Source: Streptomyces sp. ISL-96 (GTDB lineage Bacteria > Actinomycetota > Actinomycetes > Streptomycetales > Streptomycetaceae). From it: DNA of 64,000 nucleotides. The first letter of the stretch is position 1, and each line of letters opens with the position of its first letter. The stretch lies in NCBI RefSeq assembly GCF_018614035.1, contig NZ_JAGGPA010000055.1, positions 1 to 64,000 on the forward strand. Direction: 5' to 3'. This document shows positions 9,017-18,595 of this stretch, piece by piece. The notes under the pieces were generated by a model, which did not search any database, was not told the DNA's origin, and saw nothing but the letters and a program-made list of their open reading frames with translations. The position numbers and the translations under genes were made by a program.

Positions 9017-11007
9017 CGACCACGACCCTCGCCGTCCTCGTCCCCCTCCTTCCCTTCCTCGGCGCCGCGGCCGGCCTGCTGTCCGGCCGCACCGCCCCCG
9101 GATTCGTCCGGCCCCTTGCCGTACTGCCGACCGTGGCCGCCGCCGTGCTGGCCGCGATCGTCGCCGTACGCCAGGGCGGTGGCGGGCCGATCGACGCGTC
9201 GACGCAACTCACCCCCACGGGCTCGGTCCCCATCGACCTCGCCCTGCACCTCGACGGCTTCGCGGCCCTCGTCGCCGTCCTGGTCGGGGTCGTCGCGACC
9301 TGCGTGCAGCTCTACTCGACGGGCTACCTGCGCGACGACCCGCGCTACCCGTCCTACGCCGCCCTGATCTCCCTCTTCACCTCCGCGATGCTGCTCGTCG
9401 TCTACTCCGGCGACCTGATGGTGCTGCTGGTCGGCTGGGAAATCATGGGCATCTGCTCGTACTTCCTCGTCGGCCACTACTGGGAGACGCCCGAAGCCCG
9501 CGCCGCCTCCCTCAAGGCCTTCCTGGTCACCAAGCTCGGCGACGTCCCCTTCCTGTTCGGCCTGTTCGCCCTCGCCGCCGACGCCGGTACGTTCCGGATC
9601 ACCGGCATCCTCGGCGCCGTCGCCGGCGACGGACTGGACCACCCCACCCTCATCGCCCTGCTGCTCCTCGCCGGTGTGGCGGGCAAGTCGGCGCAGTTCC
9701 CCCTGCACACGTGGCTGCCTGACGCGATGGCGGGCCCCACACCCGTCTCCGCGCTGATCCACGCCGCGACGATGGTCGCCGCCGGTGTGTACTTCGTGGC
9801 CCGCCTCCTCCCCGTCTTCGCCGCCTCCGCCGCCGCCCTGACCGTCCTCGCCGTCATGGCGGCGGTCACGATGGTCGGCTCGGCGCTCGCCGCCCTGGCC
9901 CAGGACGACATCAAGCGTGTCCTCGCCTACTCGACGATCGGCCAGCTCGGCTACATGACCGGCGCCCTGGCCGTCGGCGACCGAGGCGCCGCCGTCTTCC
10001 ACCTCCTCTCCCACGGCGCCTTCAAGGCGCTCCTGTTCCTCGGCGCCGGCGTGATCATCCACGCCGCCGGCACCAACTCCCTCGCCGCCATGTCCCGCAT
10101 GGGCGGCCTGGCCAAGCGCATCCCCGACGCCTACTGGACGATGACGATCGCCCTGTTCGCGCTCGCCGCGATCCCGCCCTTCGCCGGCTTCTTCTCCAAG
10201 GAAGCCGTCCTCGTCGCCGCCGAACACGCATCGCTCGGCGACACCACGGGTGTCCCCTCCGGCGCCGGCTGGACCGTGCTCGTCGCGGCCCTGCTCACCG
10301 CCCTCCTCACCGCGGCGTACGCCACCCGCCTGTGGCTGCTCGCCTTCCGCGGCCGCGGCCCCGCCGCCCCCGATCACGGTAAGCAGCCCCTCGCCATGAA
10401 CGGCGTCCTGTGGGTCCTCGCCGTCCCCTCACTCGGCTTCGGCCTCACCGTCGGCTACCTCGCCGACTGGTTCGACGGCCACGCCCTCACCCCGACCGTC
10501 ACCACCGCCGTCCTCGGCACCGGTGTGGCCCTCGTCGGCGGACTGGTCACCTACGGCGCCTGGCGGCACACCACCGCCATGGCGGCCCGCCCCCCGATCG
10601 GCGCCGTGGCCGCCCACCCCGGCGACGGCCCGGCCCTCTCCGAGGCGGAAGCCATCGCGACCCACACCCCCGCCTACGGCGACATCGCGTCAGCCCCGGA
10701 CCCCGCCGACCCCGGCCGGCTCCTGCTGGGCCCGCTGCACGGCCACGCGGCCGCCGGCTTCCACCTCGACGCCGTCTACAACACCCTCTTCGTACGCCCC
10801 GCCGTGGCAGCCGCCGAACTGGTCCGCTTCCTGGACCGCGAGGTCGTCGACACCTACGTACGAGGTGCGGGGGCCGTCCCGCGCCTGCTCGGCGCAGGCG
10901 TACGCCGAGCCCAGACCGGCAACGTGCAGACCTACCTCAGCGCACTGCTCGCCGGTTCCGTCGTCCTGGCGATCGCCGCCGTCATCGTCGCCGCCGTCGG
11001 AGCGTGA
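9013..11007 (+). CDS. nuoL: NADH-quinone oxidoreductase subunit L, antiporter-like
   Basis: A 664-residue multi-helix antiporter-like subunit at the distal end of the membrane arm. Family signatures are GWEIMGICSYFLVGHYW, FPLHTWLPDAMAGPTPVSALIHAATMVAAG and the discontinuous-helix region GHGAFKALLFLGAG (here HGAFKALLF). The C-terminal lateral-helix region is present. The GTG start overlaps nuoK by four bases; nuoM follows after three bases. Confidence 0.95.
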   Translation: MTTTTLAVLVPLLPFLGAAAGLLSGRTAPGFVRPLAVLPTVAAAVLAAIVAVRQGGGGPIDASTQLTPTGSVPIDLALHLDGFAALVAVLVGVVATCVQLYSTGYLRDDPRYPSYAALISLFTSAMLLVVYSGDLMVLLVGWEIMGICSYFLVGHYWETPEARAASLKAFLVTKLGDVPFLFGLFALAADAGTFRITGILGAVAGDGLDHPTLIALLLLAGVAGKSAQFPLHTWLPDAMAGPTPVSALIHAATMVAAGVYFVARLLPVFAASAAALTVLAVMAAVTMVGSALAALAQDDIKRVLAYSTIGQLGYMTGALAVGDRGAAVFHLLSHGAFKALLFLGAGVIIHAAGTNSLAAMSRMGGLAKRIPDAYWTMTIALFALAAIPPFAGFFSKEAVLVAAEHASLGDTTGVPSGAGWTVLVAALLTALLTAAYATRLWLLAFRGRGPAAPDHGKQPLAMNGVLWVLAVPSLGFGLTVGYLADWFDGHALTPTVTTAVLGTGVALVGGLVTYGAWRHTTAMAARPPIGAVAAHPGDGPALSEAEAIATHTPAYGDIASAPDPADPGRLLLGPLHGHAAAGFHLDAVYNTLFVRPAVAAAELVRFLDREVVDTYVRGAGAVPRLLGAGVRRAQTGNVQTYLSALLAGSVVLAIAAVIVAAVGA

Positions 11008-11010
11008 GCC

Positions 11011-12594
11011 GTGATCGATATCAGCCCGTCCGTGATGCAGTTCCTCCTGGCGTTCATCGTCGTCGGCCCGCTCCTCGGCGCCGCCGCGGCCCTTCTCCCG
11101 GCCCCGCCCGGTCTGAAGGGCAAGAGCCCGGGCCAGGCCGTACTCCGCCACGGCGTGACCGTGACCGGCGCGATCCTGATCGCCGCCATCGCCCTCACCC
11201 TCGGCTTCGACCACAGCCACCCCTCGAAGATGCAGGCCACGACCGACATCAGCTGGATCCCGGCGCTCGACGTCAGAATCCACCTCGGCATCGACGGCAT
11301 CTCGCTCCCCCTCCTCGTCATGACCGCGCTGCTGACCTTCCTCTGCGCGCTCTACAGCTACTTCAAGCTGCCGTCAGGCCCCTCCCCGAAGGCCTTCGTC
11401 GCCCTCCTCCTGGTCCTCGAGTCCGGCATGCTCGCGACCTTCGCCGTCCTCGATCTCCTGCTGTTCTTCCTGGCGTTCGAGATGGTCCTCATCCCGATGT
11501 ACTTCCTGATCGCCCGCTGGGGCGGCGACCAACGTCAGGCCGCAGCCTGGAAGTTCATCCTCTTCACACTTCTCGGCTCCGTCGTCATGCTGCTCGGTCT
11601 CCTCCTCATCGGACTGAAGTCGGGCACATTCGACATGGTGGCACTCGCCACTGACAACGGCCGTGGACTGACCACATCCGTGCAGGTCATCGCCGTTCTC
11701 GCGATCGGCCTCGGACTCGCCGTCAAGACCCCGATGTGGCCCCTGCACAGCTGGCTCCCAGACGCCCACACCGCCGCCCCGACCGTCGGCTCGGTCCTCC
11801 TCGCCGGCGTCCTGCTCAAGATGGGCACGTACGGCTTCGTCCGCATCGCACTGCCCATCACCCCCGACGGCATGCGCACCTTCGCGCCCTACCTAGCCGC
11901 CTTCGCGGTCGTCGGCATCATCTACGGATCCCTGGCCTGCCTCGCCCTCACCCGCAAGGGCGCCAAGGGCGACCTCAAGCGCCTGATCGCGTACTCCTCC
12001 GTCGGCCACATGGGCTTCGTACTCCTCGGCATCGCGTCGATGACCCCCACCGGCGTCAACGGCGCCCTCTTCGCCAACATCGGCCACGGCCTGATCACCG
12101 GCCTGCTCTTCTTCCTGGTCGGCGCCCTCAAGGACCGCTACGGCACCGCCGACCTCGACACCCTCGCCGGCGCCACCGGAGCGGCCCTCTACGGCCGCGC
12201 CCCCCGCCTCGGCGGCCTCCTCGCCTTCGCCGCGATCGCCTCCCTCGGCCTCCCCGGCCTCGCCGGATTCTGGGGCGAGATGCTGACGATGTTCGGCGCC
12301 TTCGACCCCGCCGAGGGCCTCAACCGCCCCGCCTTCCTCACCTTCATGGCGATCGCCGGCGTCGGCACGCTCCTCACCGCCGCGTACCTGCTCGTCGTCG
12401 TACGCCGCGTCTGCATGGGCGTGCCCCAGCAGCAAGCAGCCGAGCCGGCAACGATCGCCGACGTCCAGGGCTACGAGTACGCCGCCTGGACCCCGCTCGT
12501 CGCCCTCACCGTCCTTGCCGGACTCTGGCCCGCGGTCCTCCTCGGCCTCACCGACCCGGCCGTGCAGAAGCTCCTCGCAGGAGGCAAGTCGTGA
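11011..12594 (+). CDS. nuoM: NADH-quinone oxidoreductase subunit M, antiporter-like
   Basis: A 527-residue proton-pumping subunit. Motifs include FFLAFEMVLIPMYFLI with its conserved Glu, MWPLHSWLPDAHTAAPT and KRLIAYSSVGHMGFV. About 14 hydrophobic helices are expected from the profile. It starts at a GTG three bases after nuoL and overlaps nuoN by four bases, consistent with translational coupling. Confidence 0.95.
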   Translation: MIDISPSVMQFLLAFIVVGPLLGAAAALLPAPPGLKGKSPGQAVLRHGVTVTGAILIAAIALTLGFDHSHPSKMQATTDISWIPALDVRIHLGIDGISLPLLVMTALLTFLCALYSYFKLPSGPSPKAFVALLLVLESGMLATFAVLDLLLFFLAFEMVLIPMYFLIARWGGDQRQAAAWKFILFTLLGSVVMLLGLLLIGLKSGTFDMVALATDNGRGLTTSVQVIAVLAIGLGLAVKTPMWPLHSWLPDAHTAAPTVGSVLLAGVLLKMGTYGFVRIALPITPDGMRTFAPYLAAFAVVGIIYGSLACLALTRKGAKGDLKRLIAYSSVGHMGFVLLGIASMTPTGVNGALFANIGHGLITGLLFFLVGALKDRYGTADLDTLAGATGAALYGRAPRLGGLLAFAAIASLGLPGLAGFWGEMLTMFGAFDPAEGLNRPAFLTFMAIAGVGTLLTAAYLLVVVRRVCMGVPQQQAAEPATIADVQGYEYAAWTPLVALTVLAGLWPAVLLGLTDPAVQKLLAGGKS

Positions 12595-14099
12595 CCGTGG
12601 CCGCCGAAACCGCCAGCCTCGTCCAGTCCGTCGACTGGTGGGCGATCGCCCCGCCCACGATCACCGCGATCATGGGCATGATCGTCCTGGTCGCCGACCT
12701 CTTCGTACCCGAGAGCAAGAAGCAGCTCCTCGGCCGGCTCTCGATCGCCGGTCTGGCAGCCGCGCTCCTCACCCTCCTCCCGCTCCGCGAGGGCGACCGC
12801 TCCACCTTCTGCCTGACCTCCGACACCGACGTCTGCAGCTACACGGCCGACCACTTCACCCTGGTCATCCAGCTCCTGGTGCTCGGCGGCGCGCTGCTCA
12901 CCGCGCTGCTCTCGATCACGGAGACGGCGAAGAACAAGCTGCCGGCGGGCGAGTTCTGGTTCCTCCTGATGTCCTCCGCGGCCGGAGCGGCCCTGCTGCC
13001 CGCCTCCCGGGACCTCGCCACCCTCGTCGTCGCCCTCGAAGTGGCGTCACTGCCCGCCTTCGCCCTCGTCGGCATGAAGCGCGGCGACCGCCTCTCCTCC
13101 GAGGCGGCCCTGAAGTTCTTCCTCTCCTCCGTCACAGCAACCGCCGTGATGCTGCTGGGCGTCAGCTTCATCTACGCGACGACCGGCACCCTGCACCTCA
13201 CCGAGATCGCCGTACGCCTCGACGACGTACCGGCGCAGCTCGACACCCTCGCCAAGGCCGGCGTAGCCCTGACCCTCGTCGGCTTCGCCTTCAAAACAGC
13301 GGCGGTCCCGTTCCACTTCTGGGTTCCCGACACGTACGTCGGAGCGCCCCTCCCCGTAGCCGCGTACCTCTCCGTCATCGGAAAGGCGGTCGGCTTCACG
13401 GGCCTCATCCTGGTCACCGTCGTCGCCTTCCCCTCGTACGCCGACGTATGGGGGCCGGCCATCGCCGTGCTCGCAGCGCTCACCATGACCGTGGGCAATG
13501 TGGCCGCCCTGCGCCAGTCGCCCACGCGCGCGTACAGCGCGGTTCGCCTCCTCGCCTGGTCCTCCGTCGGCCAGGCCGGCTACATCCTGGTCCCGATCGC
13601 GGCAGCGGCGTACTCCAGCGACGACCAGATCGGCTCCACGGTCGCGTACGCCTTGATGTACGCCGTGGTGAACCTCGGCGCCTTCGCAGTCGCGGCCCTC
13701 GTCGCCCGTACGCACCCGCTCAACCGCGTCACCGACTACCGCGGCCTCTACGCGACCCGCCCCCTTGAAGCCCTCGCGCTCGGCTTCTTCCTCCTCTGCC
13801 TCGCGGGCCTGCCGCCCGGCATCATCGGCCTCTTCGCCAAGGTGACGGTCTTCTCAGCGGCAGTCGACGCGGGACTCGGCTGGCTCGCGGTCGTCATGGC
13901 GGCGAACGTGGTGATCGCGCTCTACTACTACCTCCAGTGGACGGCGGTCCTCTTCCGCGCCCCCGAGGGCGAACCCTCCAAGCACGCGGTCCCCATGCCC
14001 GTCACGGTCGCCATCGTCCTCACCGCGGTCATCGGCATCGTCCTGTCCGGCGTACCGCAGGTGGTACTGCGCTTCGCCACAGGGAACCTCTTCCAGTAA
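12591..14099 (+). CDS. nuoN: NADH-quinone oxidoreductase subunit N, antiporter-like
   Basis: A 502-residue third antiporter-like subunit and the last gene of the cluster. It carries VPFHFWVPDTYVGAPLPVAAYLSV and RLLAWSSVGQAGYIL. The GTG start overlaps nuoM by four bases. A strong inverted repeat begins four bases after its stop. Confidence 0.95.
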   Translation: MTVAAETASLVQSVDWWAIAPPTITAIMGMIVLVADLFVPESKKQLLGRLSIAGLAAALLTLLPLREGDRSTFCLTSDTDVCSYTADHFTLVIQLLVLGGALLTALLSITETAKNKLPAGEFWFLLMSSAAGAALLPASRDLATLVVALEVASLPAFALVGMKRGDRLSSEAALKFFLSSVTATAVMLLGVSFIYATTGTLHLTEIAVRLDDVPAQLDTLAKAGVALTLVGFAFKTAAVPFHFWVPDTYVGAPLPVAAYLSVIGKAVGFTGLILVTVVAFPSYADVWGPAIAVLAALTMTVGNVAALRQSPTRAYSAVRLLAWSSVGQAGYILVPIAAAAYSSDDQIGSTVAYALMYAVVNLGAFAVAALVARTHPLNRVTDYRGLYATRPLEALALGFFLLCLAGLPPGIIGLFAKVTVFSAAVDAGLGWLAVVMAANVVIALYYYLQWTAVLFRAPEGEPSKHAVPMPVTVAIVLTAVIGIVLSGVPQVVLRFATGNLFQ

Positions 14100-14102
14100 G
14101 CA

Positions 14103-14130
14103 GGCCGCCCGTATGGCCCAACGGGCGGCC
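14103..14130 (+). terminator. Terminator-like hairpin after nuoN
   Basis: Perfect 10-base arms GGCCGCCCGT and ACGGGCGGCC with an 8-base loop follow nuoN directly. There is no U-tract, which is usual for streptomycete terminators. Confidence 0.6.
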
Positions 14131-14249
14131 CGGTGCACAAGGGAACTAGCCCCCCTCGCTTGGCGTTGACCAGTAAGGGAGGGTCCACTGGATGTGGAAG
14201 GCCCTTCCGAGCAAGGGGTTCCCCTGCCGCACCATTTGGAGGGCGCACC

Positions 14250-15113
14250 GTGCACCGCCGGCACAACGGGCTGAGGACCGCCGTACTCCTCGGGGGACTG
14301 TCAGCCCTCATCATCGTCATCGGCAGCTTTTTCGGCCGTACGGGCCTGATTGTCGCGGTTCTCGTCGCACTCGGCACCAACGCCTACGCGTACTGGAACA
14401 GCGACAAGCTCGCCCTGCGAGCCATGCGCGCCCGCCCCGTGAGCGAGTTCCATGCGCCACAGCTGTACCGCATGGTCCGCGAGCTCTCCACCCAGGCCCG
14501 CCAGCCGATGCCCCGCCTGTACATCTCGCCCACCCAGGCACCCAACGCCTTCGCGACCGGCCGCAACCCCCGCAACGCGGCCGTCTGCTGCACGGAAGGC
14601 ATCCTCCGCCTCCTCAACGAGCGAGAACTCCGCGGCGTCATCGGCCACGAACTGAGCCACGTCTACAACCGCGACATCCTGATCTCATCGGTCGCCGGCG
14701 CCCTGGCCTCCGTGATCATGTTCCTGGTCAACTTCGCCTGGCTGATCCCCATCGGCCGCTCCGACGACGACGAGGGCCCGGGCCTCTTCGGCATGCTGCT
14801 GATCATGATCCTCGGCCCCCTGGCCGCCTCCGTCATCCAATTGGCGGTAAGCCGTTCCCGCGAGTACCAGGCGGACGCCTCCGGCGCCCAGCTGACAGGC
14901 GACCCGCTGGCCCTGGCGAGCGCCCTGCGCAAGCTCGACGCCGGCACGAAGCAACTGCCACTACCTGCCGAGCCGCGCATCGAGACCGCAAGCCACATGA
15001 TGATTGCGAACCCGTTCCGCCCGGGACAGGGAGCCGCGAGGCTCTTCTCGACCCACCCGCCCATGGCGGAACGCATCGCCCGACTCGAACAGATGGCAGG
15101 TCACCGCCCGTGA
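14250..15113 (+). CDS. htpX: HtpX-type zinc metalloprotease (M48), membrane bound
   Basis: A 287-residue M48 peptidase. Two N-terminal helices are followed by the zinc site HELSH (133-137) and the third-ligand region SREYQADASGA; two more hydrophobic segments lie between. The family degrades misfolded membrane proteins with its active site facing the cytoplasm. The GTG start has GGAGG eight bases upstream. Its stop overlaps the next start by four bases, so the YccF protein is probably co-expressed. Confidence 0.9.
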   Translation: MHRRHNGLRTAVLLGGLSALIIVIGSFFGRTGLIVAVLVALGTNAYAYWNSDKLALRAMRARPVSEFHAPQLYRMVRELSTQARQPMPRLYISPTQAPNAFATGRNPRNAAVCCTEGILRLLNERELRGVIGHELSHVYNRDILISSVAGALASVIMFLVNFAWLIPIGRSDDDEGPGLFGMLLIMILGPLAASVIQLAVSRSREYQADASGAQLTGDPLALASALRKLDAGTKQLPLPAEPRIETASHMMIANPFRPGQGAARLFSTHPPMAERIARLEQMAGHRP

Positions 15114-15502
15114 AGACAATCCTGAACGTCATATGGCTGGTCCTGAGCGGCTTCTGGCTCTTCCTCGGCTACCTGCTCGCAGGCGCACTCCTCTGCATCA
15201 CCATCATCGGCATCCCCTTCGGCCTGGCGGCCTTCCGGATCGGCGTGTACGCCCTCTGGCCCTTCGGCTACACCACGACAGAGCGCCACGACGCGGGAGC
15301 ACCCTCCCTCGTGGGCAACGTCCTGTGGCTGATCCTCGCGGGCTGGTGGCTGGCGCTGAGCCACATCGTCACGGGCGTCGCACTGTGCATCACGATCATC
15401 GGCATCCCGTTCGGCATCGCCAACTTCAAGATGGTCCCGCTCTCACTGCTCCCCCTGGGCCGAGAAATCGTCCCAACAGACCAACTGTTCGCAACGCGCT
15501 GA
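15110..15502 (+). CDS. YccF-domain inner membrane protein
   Basis: A 130-residue membrane protein built from an internal duplication: LCITIIGIPFG occurs twice (about residues 29-39 and 87-97), each in a hydrophobic hairpin. This is the YccF (DUF307) architecture. Function is unknown in this family. Overlap of four bases with htpX suggests a shared role in membrane maintenance, by inference only. Confidence 0.8.
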   Translation: MKTILNVIWLVLSGFWLFLGYLLAGALLCITIIGIPFGLAAFRIGVYALWPFGYTTTERHDAGAPSLVGNVLWLILAGWWLALSHIVTGVALCITIIGIPFGIANFKMVPLSLLPLGREIVPTDQLFATR

Positions 15503-15638
15503 CTCGGCCCCCGGCCTCGCCGTCCACGCTGCCGGGAGGGGACGCACCGGGGCGCTCCCCGCAGGGTGTCGAACGCAGCCGGCCCGAAGAACCGTGAGTA
15601 CCCGAATTGTTCGGCACCCGAGGAGACGCCACGGGGCG

Positions 15639-16889
15639 TCACCGACCCCAACGCCCCGCCCAACGCCCCGCCCGCCGCCGCACCCCGTACGCCGCCGCCC
15701 CCACCGCCAGCACCGCCGCCCCCGCCACCACCGACGACACCGGCAGCGCGAACGCCAGCCCCACGCACCCCACAAGCCCGCCCGCCGCCATGACCCGCCC
15801 GCGCCCCGGCCCGAGCGTCCACGCCGAAGCATTGGCGATCGCGTAGTACGCCAGCACCCCGAACGACGAGAACCCGATAGCCCCCCGCACATCCGCCACC
15901 GCGGCAACCACCCCAACCACCAGCCCCACCGCCAACTCAGCCCGGTGCGGCACCTGAAACCGCGGGTGTACGGCGGCCAACGCCCCCGGCAGATGCCCGT
16001 CCCGGGCCATCGCCAGCGTCGTACGCGACACCCCGAGGATCAGCGCCAGCAACGCCCCGAGCGCCGCCACAGCCGCCCCGATCCGCACCACGGGCGCCAG
16101 CTCAGCAACACCGGCCGCCCGCACCGCGTCCGCCAACGGCGCAGCCGAAGAGGCCAGTTCCCCGGCCCCCAGCACCGACAGCACCGCGACCGCCACCCAC
16201 GCGTACACCACCAGCGCGATCCCCAGCGCCACGGGAATCGCGCGCGGAATCGTACGGCCCGGATCGCGCACCTCTTCCCCGAGCGTCGCGATCCGCGCGT
16301 ACCCGGCGAACGCGAAGAACAACAGCCCACCGGCCTGAAGCACTCCTCCCACCCCAGACCCGCCAGACCCCGATCCGAGCGAAGGCCCGTCCACCCCCAC
16401 ACAAACAGCAACGACCCCCACCAGAACCGCCAGCACCACCACCACGATCGCCCGCGTGAGCCAGGCCGACTTCTGAACGCCCCCGTAATTGACCGCGGTC
16501 AGCACCACCACCGCGCCGACCGCCACCCCGTGCGCCTGTTCCGGCCACACATACGCCCCGACGGTCAGCGCCATGGCGGCGCACGAGGCGGTCTTCCCCA
16601 CCACGAAACCCCAGCCGGCCAGATACCCCCAGAAGGGCCCCAGCCGCTCCCGCCCGTACACATACGTCCCGCCCGAGGCCGGATAGAGGGCCGCGAGCCG
16701 CGCGGACGCCATCGCGTTGCAGTACGCCACCACGGCGGCCAGCGCCAGCCCCGCCAGCAGCAGCGGCCCGGAGCCGGCCGCGTCCGCCGCCGGTGCGAGC
16801 GCCACGAAGATCCCCGCGCCGACCATCGCCCCGAGCCCGATCACAACGGCGTCGAAGACCCCGAGCGTCCGCCGCAGTTCCTGTGTCAT
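15639..16889 (-). CDS. APC-superfamily amino acid permease
   Basis: A 416-residue transporter with about 12 hydrophobic helices. It starts MTQELRRTLGVFDAVVIGLGAMVGAGIF, the APC helix-1 motif with unwound glycines, and later has YPASGGTYVYGRERLG and FAFAGYARIATLGEEVRDPGRTIPRAI. Substrate is not predictable. It is convergent with the YccF gene and divergent from the small membrane protein gene. The Arg-rich C-terminus is cytoplasmic. Confidence 0.88.
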   Translation of the reverse strand: MTQELRRTLGVFDAVVIGLGAMVGAGIFVALAPAADAAGSGPLLLAGLALAAVVAYCNAMASARLAALYPASGGTYVYGRERLGPFWGYLAGWGFVVGKTASCAAMALTVGAYVWPEQAHGVAVGAVVVLTAVNYGGVQKSAWLTRAIVVVVLAVLVGVVAVCVGVDGPSLGSGSGGSGVGGVLQAGGLLFFAFAGYARIATLGEEVRDPGRTIPRAIPVALGIALVVYAWVAVAVLSVLGAGELASSAAPLADAVRAAGVAELAPVVRIGAAVAALGALLALILGVSRTTLAMARDGHLPGALAAVHPRFQVPHRAELAVGLVVGVVAAVADVRGAIGFSSFGVLAYYAIANASAWTLGPGRGRVMAAGGLVGCVGLAFALPVSSVVAGAAVLAVGAAAYGVRRRAGRWAGRWGR

Positions 16890-16947
16890 GGGCCGCACCC
16901 TACTGACGTGCGCAACCACCCGGCGTTCCGGTACGTCTTCAAGACAC

Positions 16948-17217
16948 ATGAGCATCATCAGCTGGATCATTCTCGGGCTGCTCGCCGGAGCCGCAGCCAA
17001 AATCCTGCTCCCCGGACGCGACCCGGGCGGCCTGATCGGCACAACCCTGATCGGCATCGCGGGCGCGTTCATCGGCGGCTGGGCCTCGGCCCGCTACCTG
17101 GACCGCCCGATCGTCAACGAGTTCTACGACGGTGCCACCTGGGCCGCGGCCATCGGCGGCGCGCTGGTCCTCCTGGTCGTCTACCGGATCCTTTTCGGCC
17201 ACTCACGCTCGCGCTGA
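16948..17217 (+). CDS. GlsB/YeaQ/YmgE-family (transglycosylase-associated) small membrane protein
   Basis: An 89-residue protein with three hydrophobic segments and a Gly-rich pattern: SWIILGLLAGAAAKILLPGRDPGGLIGTTLIGIAGAFIGG. This matches the transglycosylase-associated/GlsB family, small stress-linked inner-membrane proteins of unclear mechanism. The ATG has only a weak ribosome-binding site. It is divergent from the permease, 58 bases apart. Confidence 0.8.
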   Translation: MSIISWIILGLLAGAAAKILLPGRDPGGLIGTTLIGIAGAFIGGWASARYLDRPIVNEFYDGATWAAAIGGALVLLVVYRILFGHSRSR

Positions 17218-17262
17218 CAGCGCCAGGACAAGCCGCGCGACCACTGCCGCCCGCTCCCGCGG

Positions 17263-17919
17263 CTAGCGCAGCCCCGTCTCCCGCAACGTGATGTTGAGCC
17301 GCCCGCCCGTCATCCCGCTCGCCGGATCACCCGTCCCCGGCAGCACCTTCGGCACACCGTGGTACGCGAAGCGCGACGGCCCGCCGAACACGAACAAATC
17401 GCCCGAGACCAGCTCAACATCCGTGTACGGCCGCCCTCGCCCCTCCGTATTGCCGAACCGGAAGACGCACGAATCACCGATGCTCAGCGACACGACAGGA
17501 GCCCCGGACCGCTCGTCCTTGTCCTGGTGCATCCCCATCTTCGCGTCGCCGTCATAGAAATTGACGAGCGCCGTGTCCGGCGCGTACCCCCGCGCCGCCT
17601 CCTCGTCCCCGTACGCATCGACCAGCGCCCGCCGCCCCAGCTCGACCAGCCACTCAGGAAACTCCGCGACCCGCGCGCCATTCACGTCATCGGCCGTGCG
17701 CGTGTACCGGTACGGCTGCCAGTGCCACCCCACGCACACCGTCCGCACCGACATGACGCCCCCGTTCGGCAGCCGCGTATGCCGGATCGGCACCGGCCCC
17801 CGCGCCCACTCCCGGCAAGCCGCGACCAGCTCCCGCTGCTCTGCCACCGACAGCCAGCCCGGCACATGCACGGCCCCCGGCGCGATCTGCGCCCGCTCGC
17901 GGGGGAACAGCCCGGTCAC
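17263..17919 (-). CDS. alkB: AlkB-type alpha-ketoglutarate-dependent DNA demethylase
   Basis: A 218-residue Fe(II)/2-oxoglutarate dioxygenase that removes 1-methyladenine and 3-methylcytosine from DNA. The iron triad is complete: H131 and D133 in MHQDKDE and H187 in AYHGV. The 2-oxoglutarate-binding arginines lie in RLNITLR at the C-terminus. The GTG start overlaps the stop of ogt by four bases, so the two direct-reversal repair genes form a coupled pair. Confidence 0.93.
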   Translation of the reverse strand: MTGLFPRERAQIAPGAVHVPGWLSVAEQRELVAACREWARGPVPIRHTRLPNGGVMSVRTVCVGWHWQPYRYTRTADDVNGARVAEFPEWLVELGRRALVDAYGDEEAARGYAPDTALVNFYDGDAKMGMHQDKDERSGAPVVSLSIGDSCVFRFGNTEGRGRPYTDVELVSGDLFVFGGPSRFAYHGVPKVLPGTGDPASGMTGGRLNITLRETGLR

Positions 17920-18440
17920 GGCCGCGCCCCGGCTCCCTCAAGCTCCAGCTCCAGCAGCCGCCGCTTGCGTTCGAGCCCACCCGCGTACCCGGTCAGCGAG
18001 CCGTCCGCCCCGATCACCCGGTGGCACGGCCGCACGACGAGCAGCGGATTACGCCCGATCGCCGTCCCCAGCGCCCGCACCGCCGCCCGCGATACCCCGA
18101 TCCGCTCGGCGAGCTTCCCGTACGAAGTAGTGGTGCCGTACGGAATGCTCTCCAGCGCTTCCCAGACCCGCAGCTGAAAATCCGTACCCACACCCACGGC
18201 GTACTCGACGTCGAAGCGCGTCAACTCCCCGCCGAAGTAAGCCCGTACCTGCCGCGCGATCTCCTCGAAGGCACCGGGATCACGCCGCCAGGCGTCGGAT
18301 ACGTCCTCGACGGCGACCCCGCCCTTCTGCCCCGGTACGGACAGCGACGCCAGCGCCGTGCCGCCGCTGGCCGTAGCGGACTCTTCGCCGACCAGCAGCA
18401 GTTCGCCCAGGGGGCTGTCCATGGTCGCGTAGAGCGTCAT
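17916..18440 (-). CDS. ogt: Methylated-DNA-[protein]-cysteine S-methyltransferase
   Basis: A 174-residue suicide repair protein that takes methyl groups from O6-methylguanine. The acceptor Cys is residue 139 in the PCHRVIG motif; the preceding SYGKLAERIG and VRALGTAIGRNP form the DNA-binding helix-turn-helix. The start chosen, MTLYATMDSPLG, has GGAAGG upstream; a longer frame exists but is unlike the family. It is upstream of, and overlaps, alkB. Confidence 0.93.
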   Translation of the reverse strand: MTLYATMDSPLGELLLVGEESATASGGTALASLSVPGQKGGVAVEDVSDAWRRDPGAFEEIARQVRAYFGGELTRFDVEYAVGVGTDFQLRVWEALESIPYGTTTSYGKLAERIGVSRAAVRALGTAIGRNPLLVVRPCHRVIGADGSLTGYAGGLERKRRLLELELEGAGARP

Positions 18441-18595
18441 GGCTGGTTCCTTCCCTCGCATTACGTCGCCCGTTACGACGAGTCTGCGACGCGGGGCCCG
18501 CCGCGGCTGGCGGTATTCGGACATCGGGACGGGGGTGGAGCCGACCGCGCCGCCTCCACCCCCGTCCCGATGCGAACCACCGGCTCAGCGGCCGG

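Noticed and set aside
15594..17291. 565-codon plus-strand open frame over the permease gene
   Set aside because: Arg/Pro/His-rich sequence mirrors the antisense of the APC permease, which has clear helices and family motifs.
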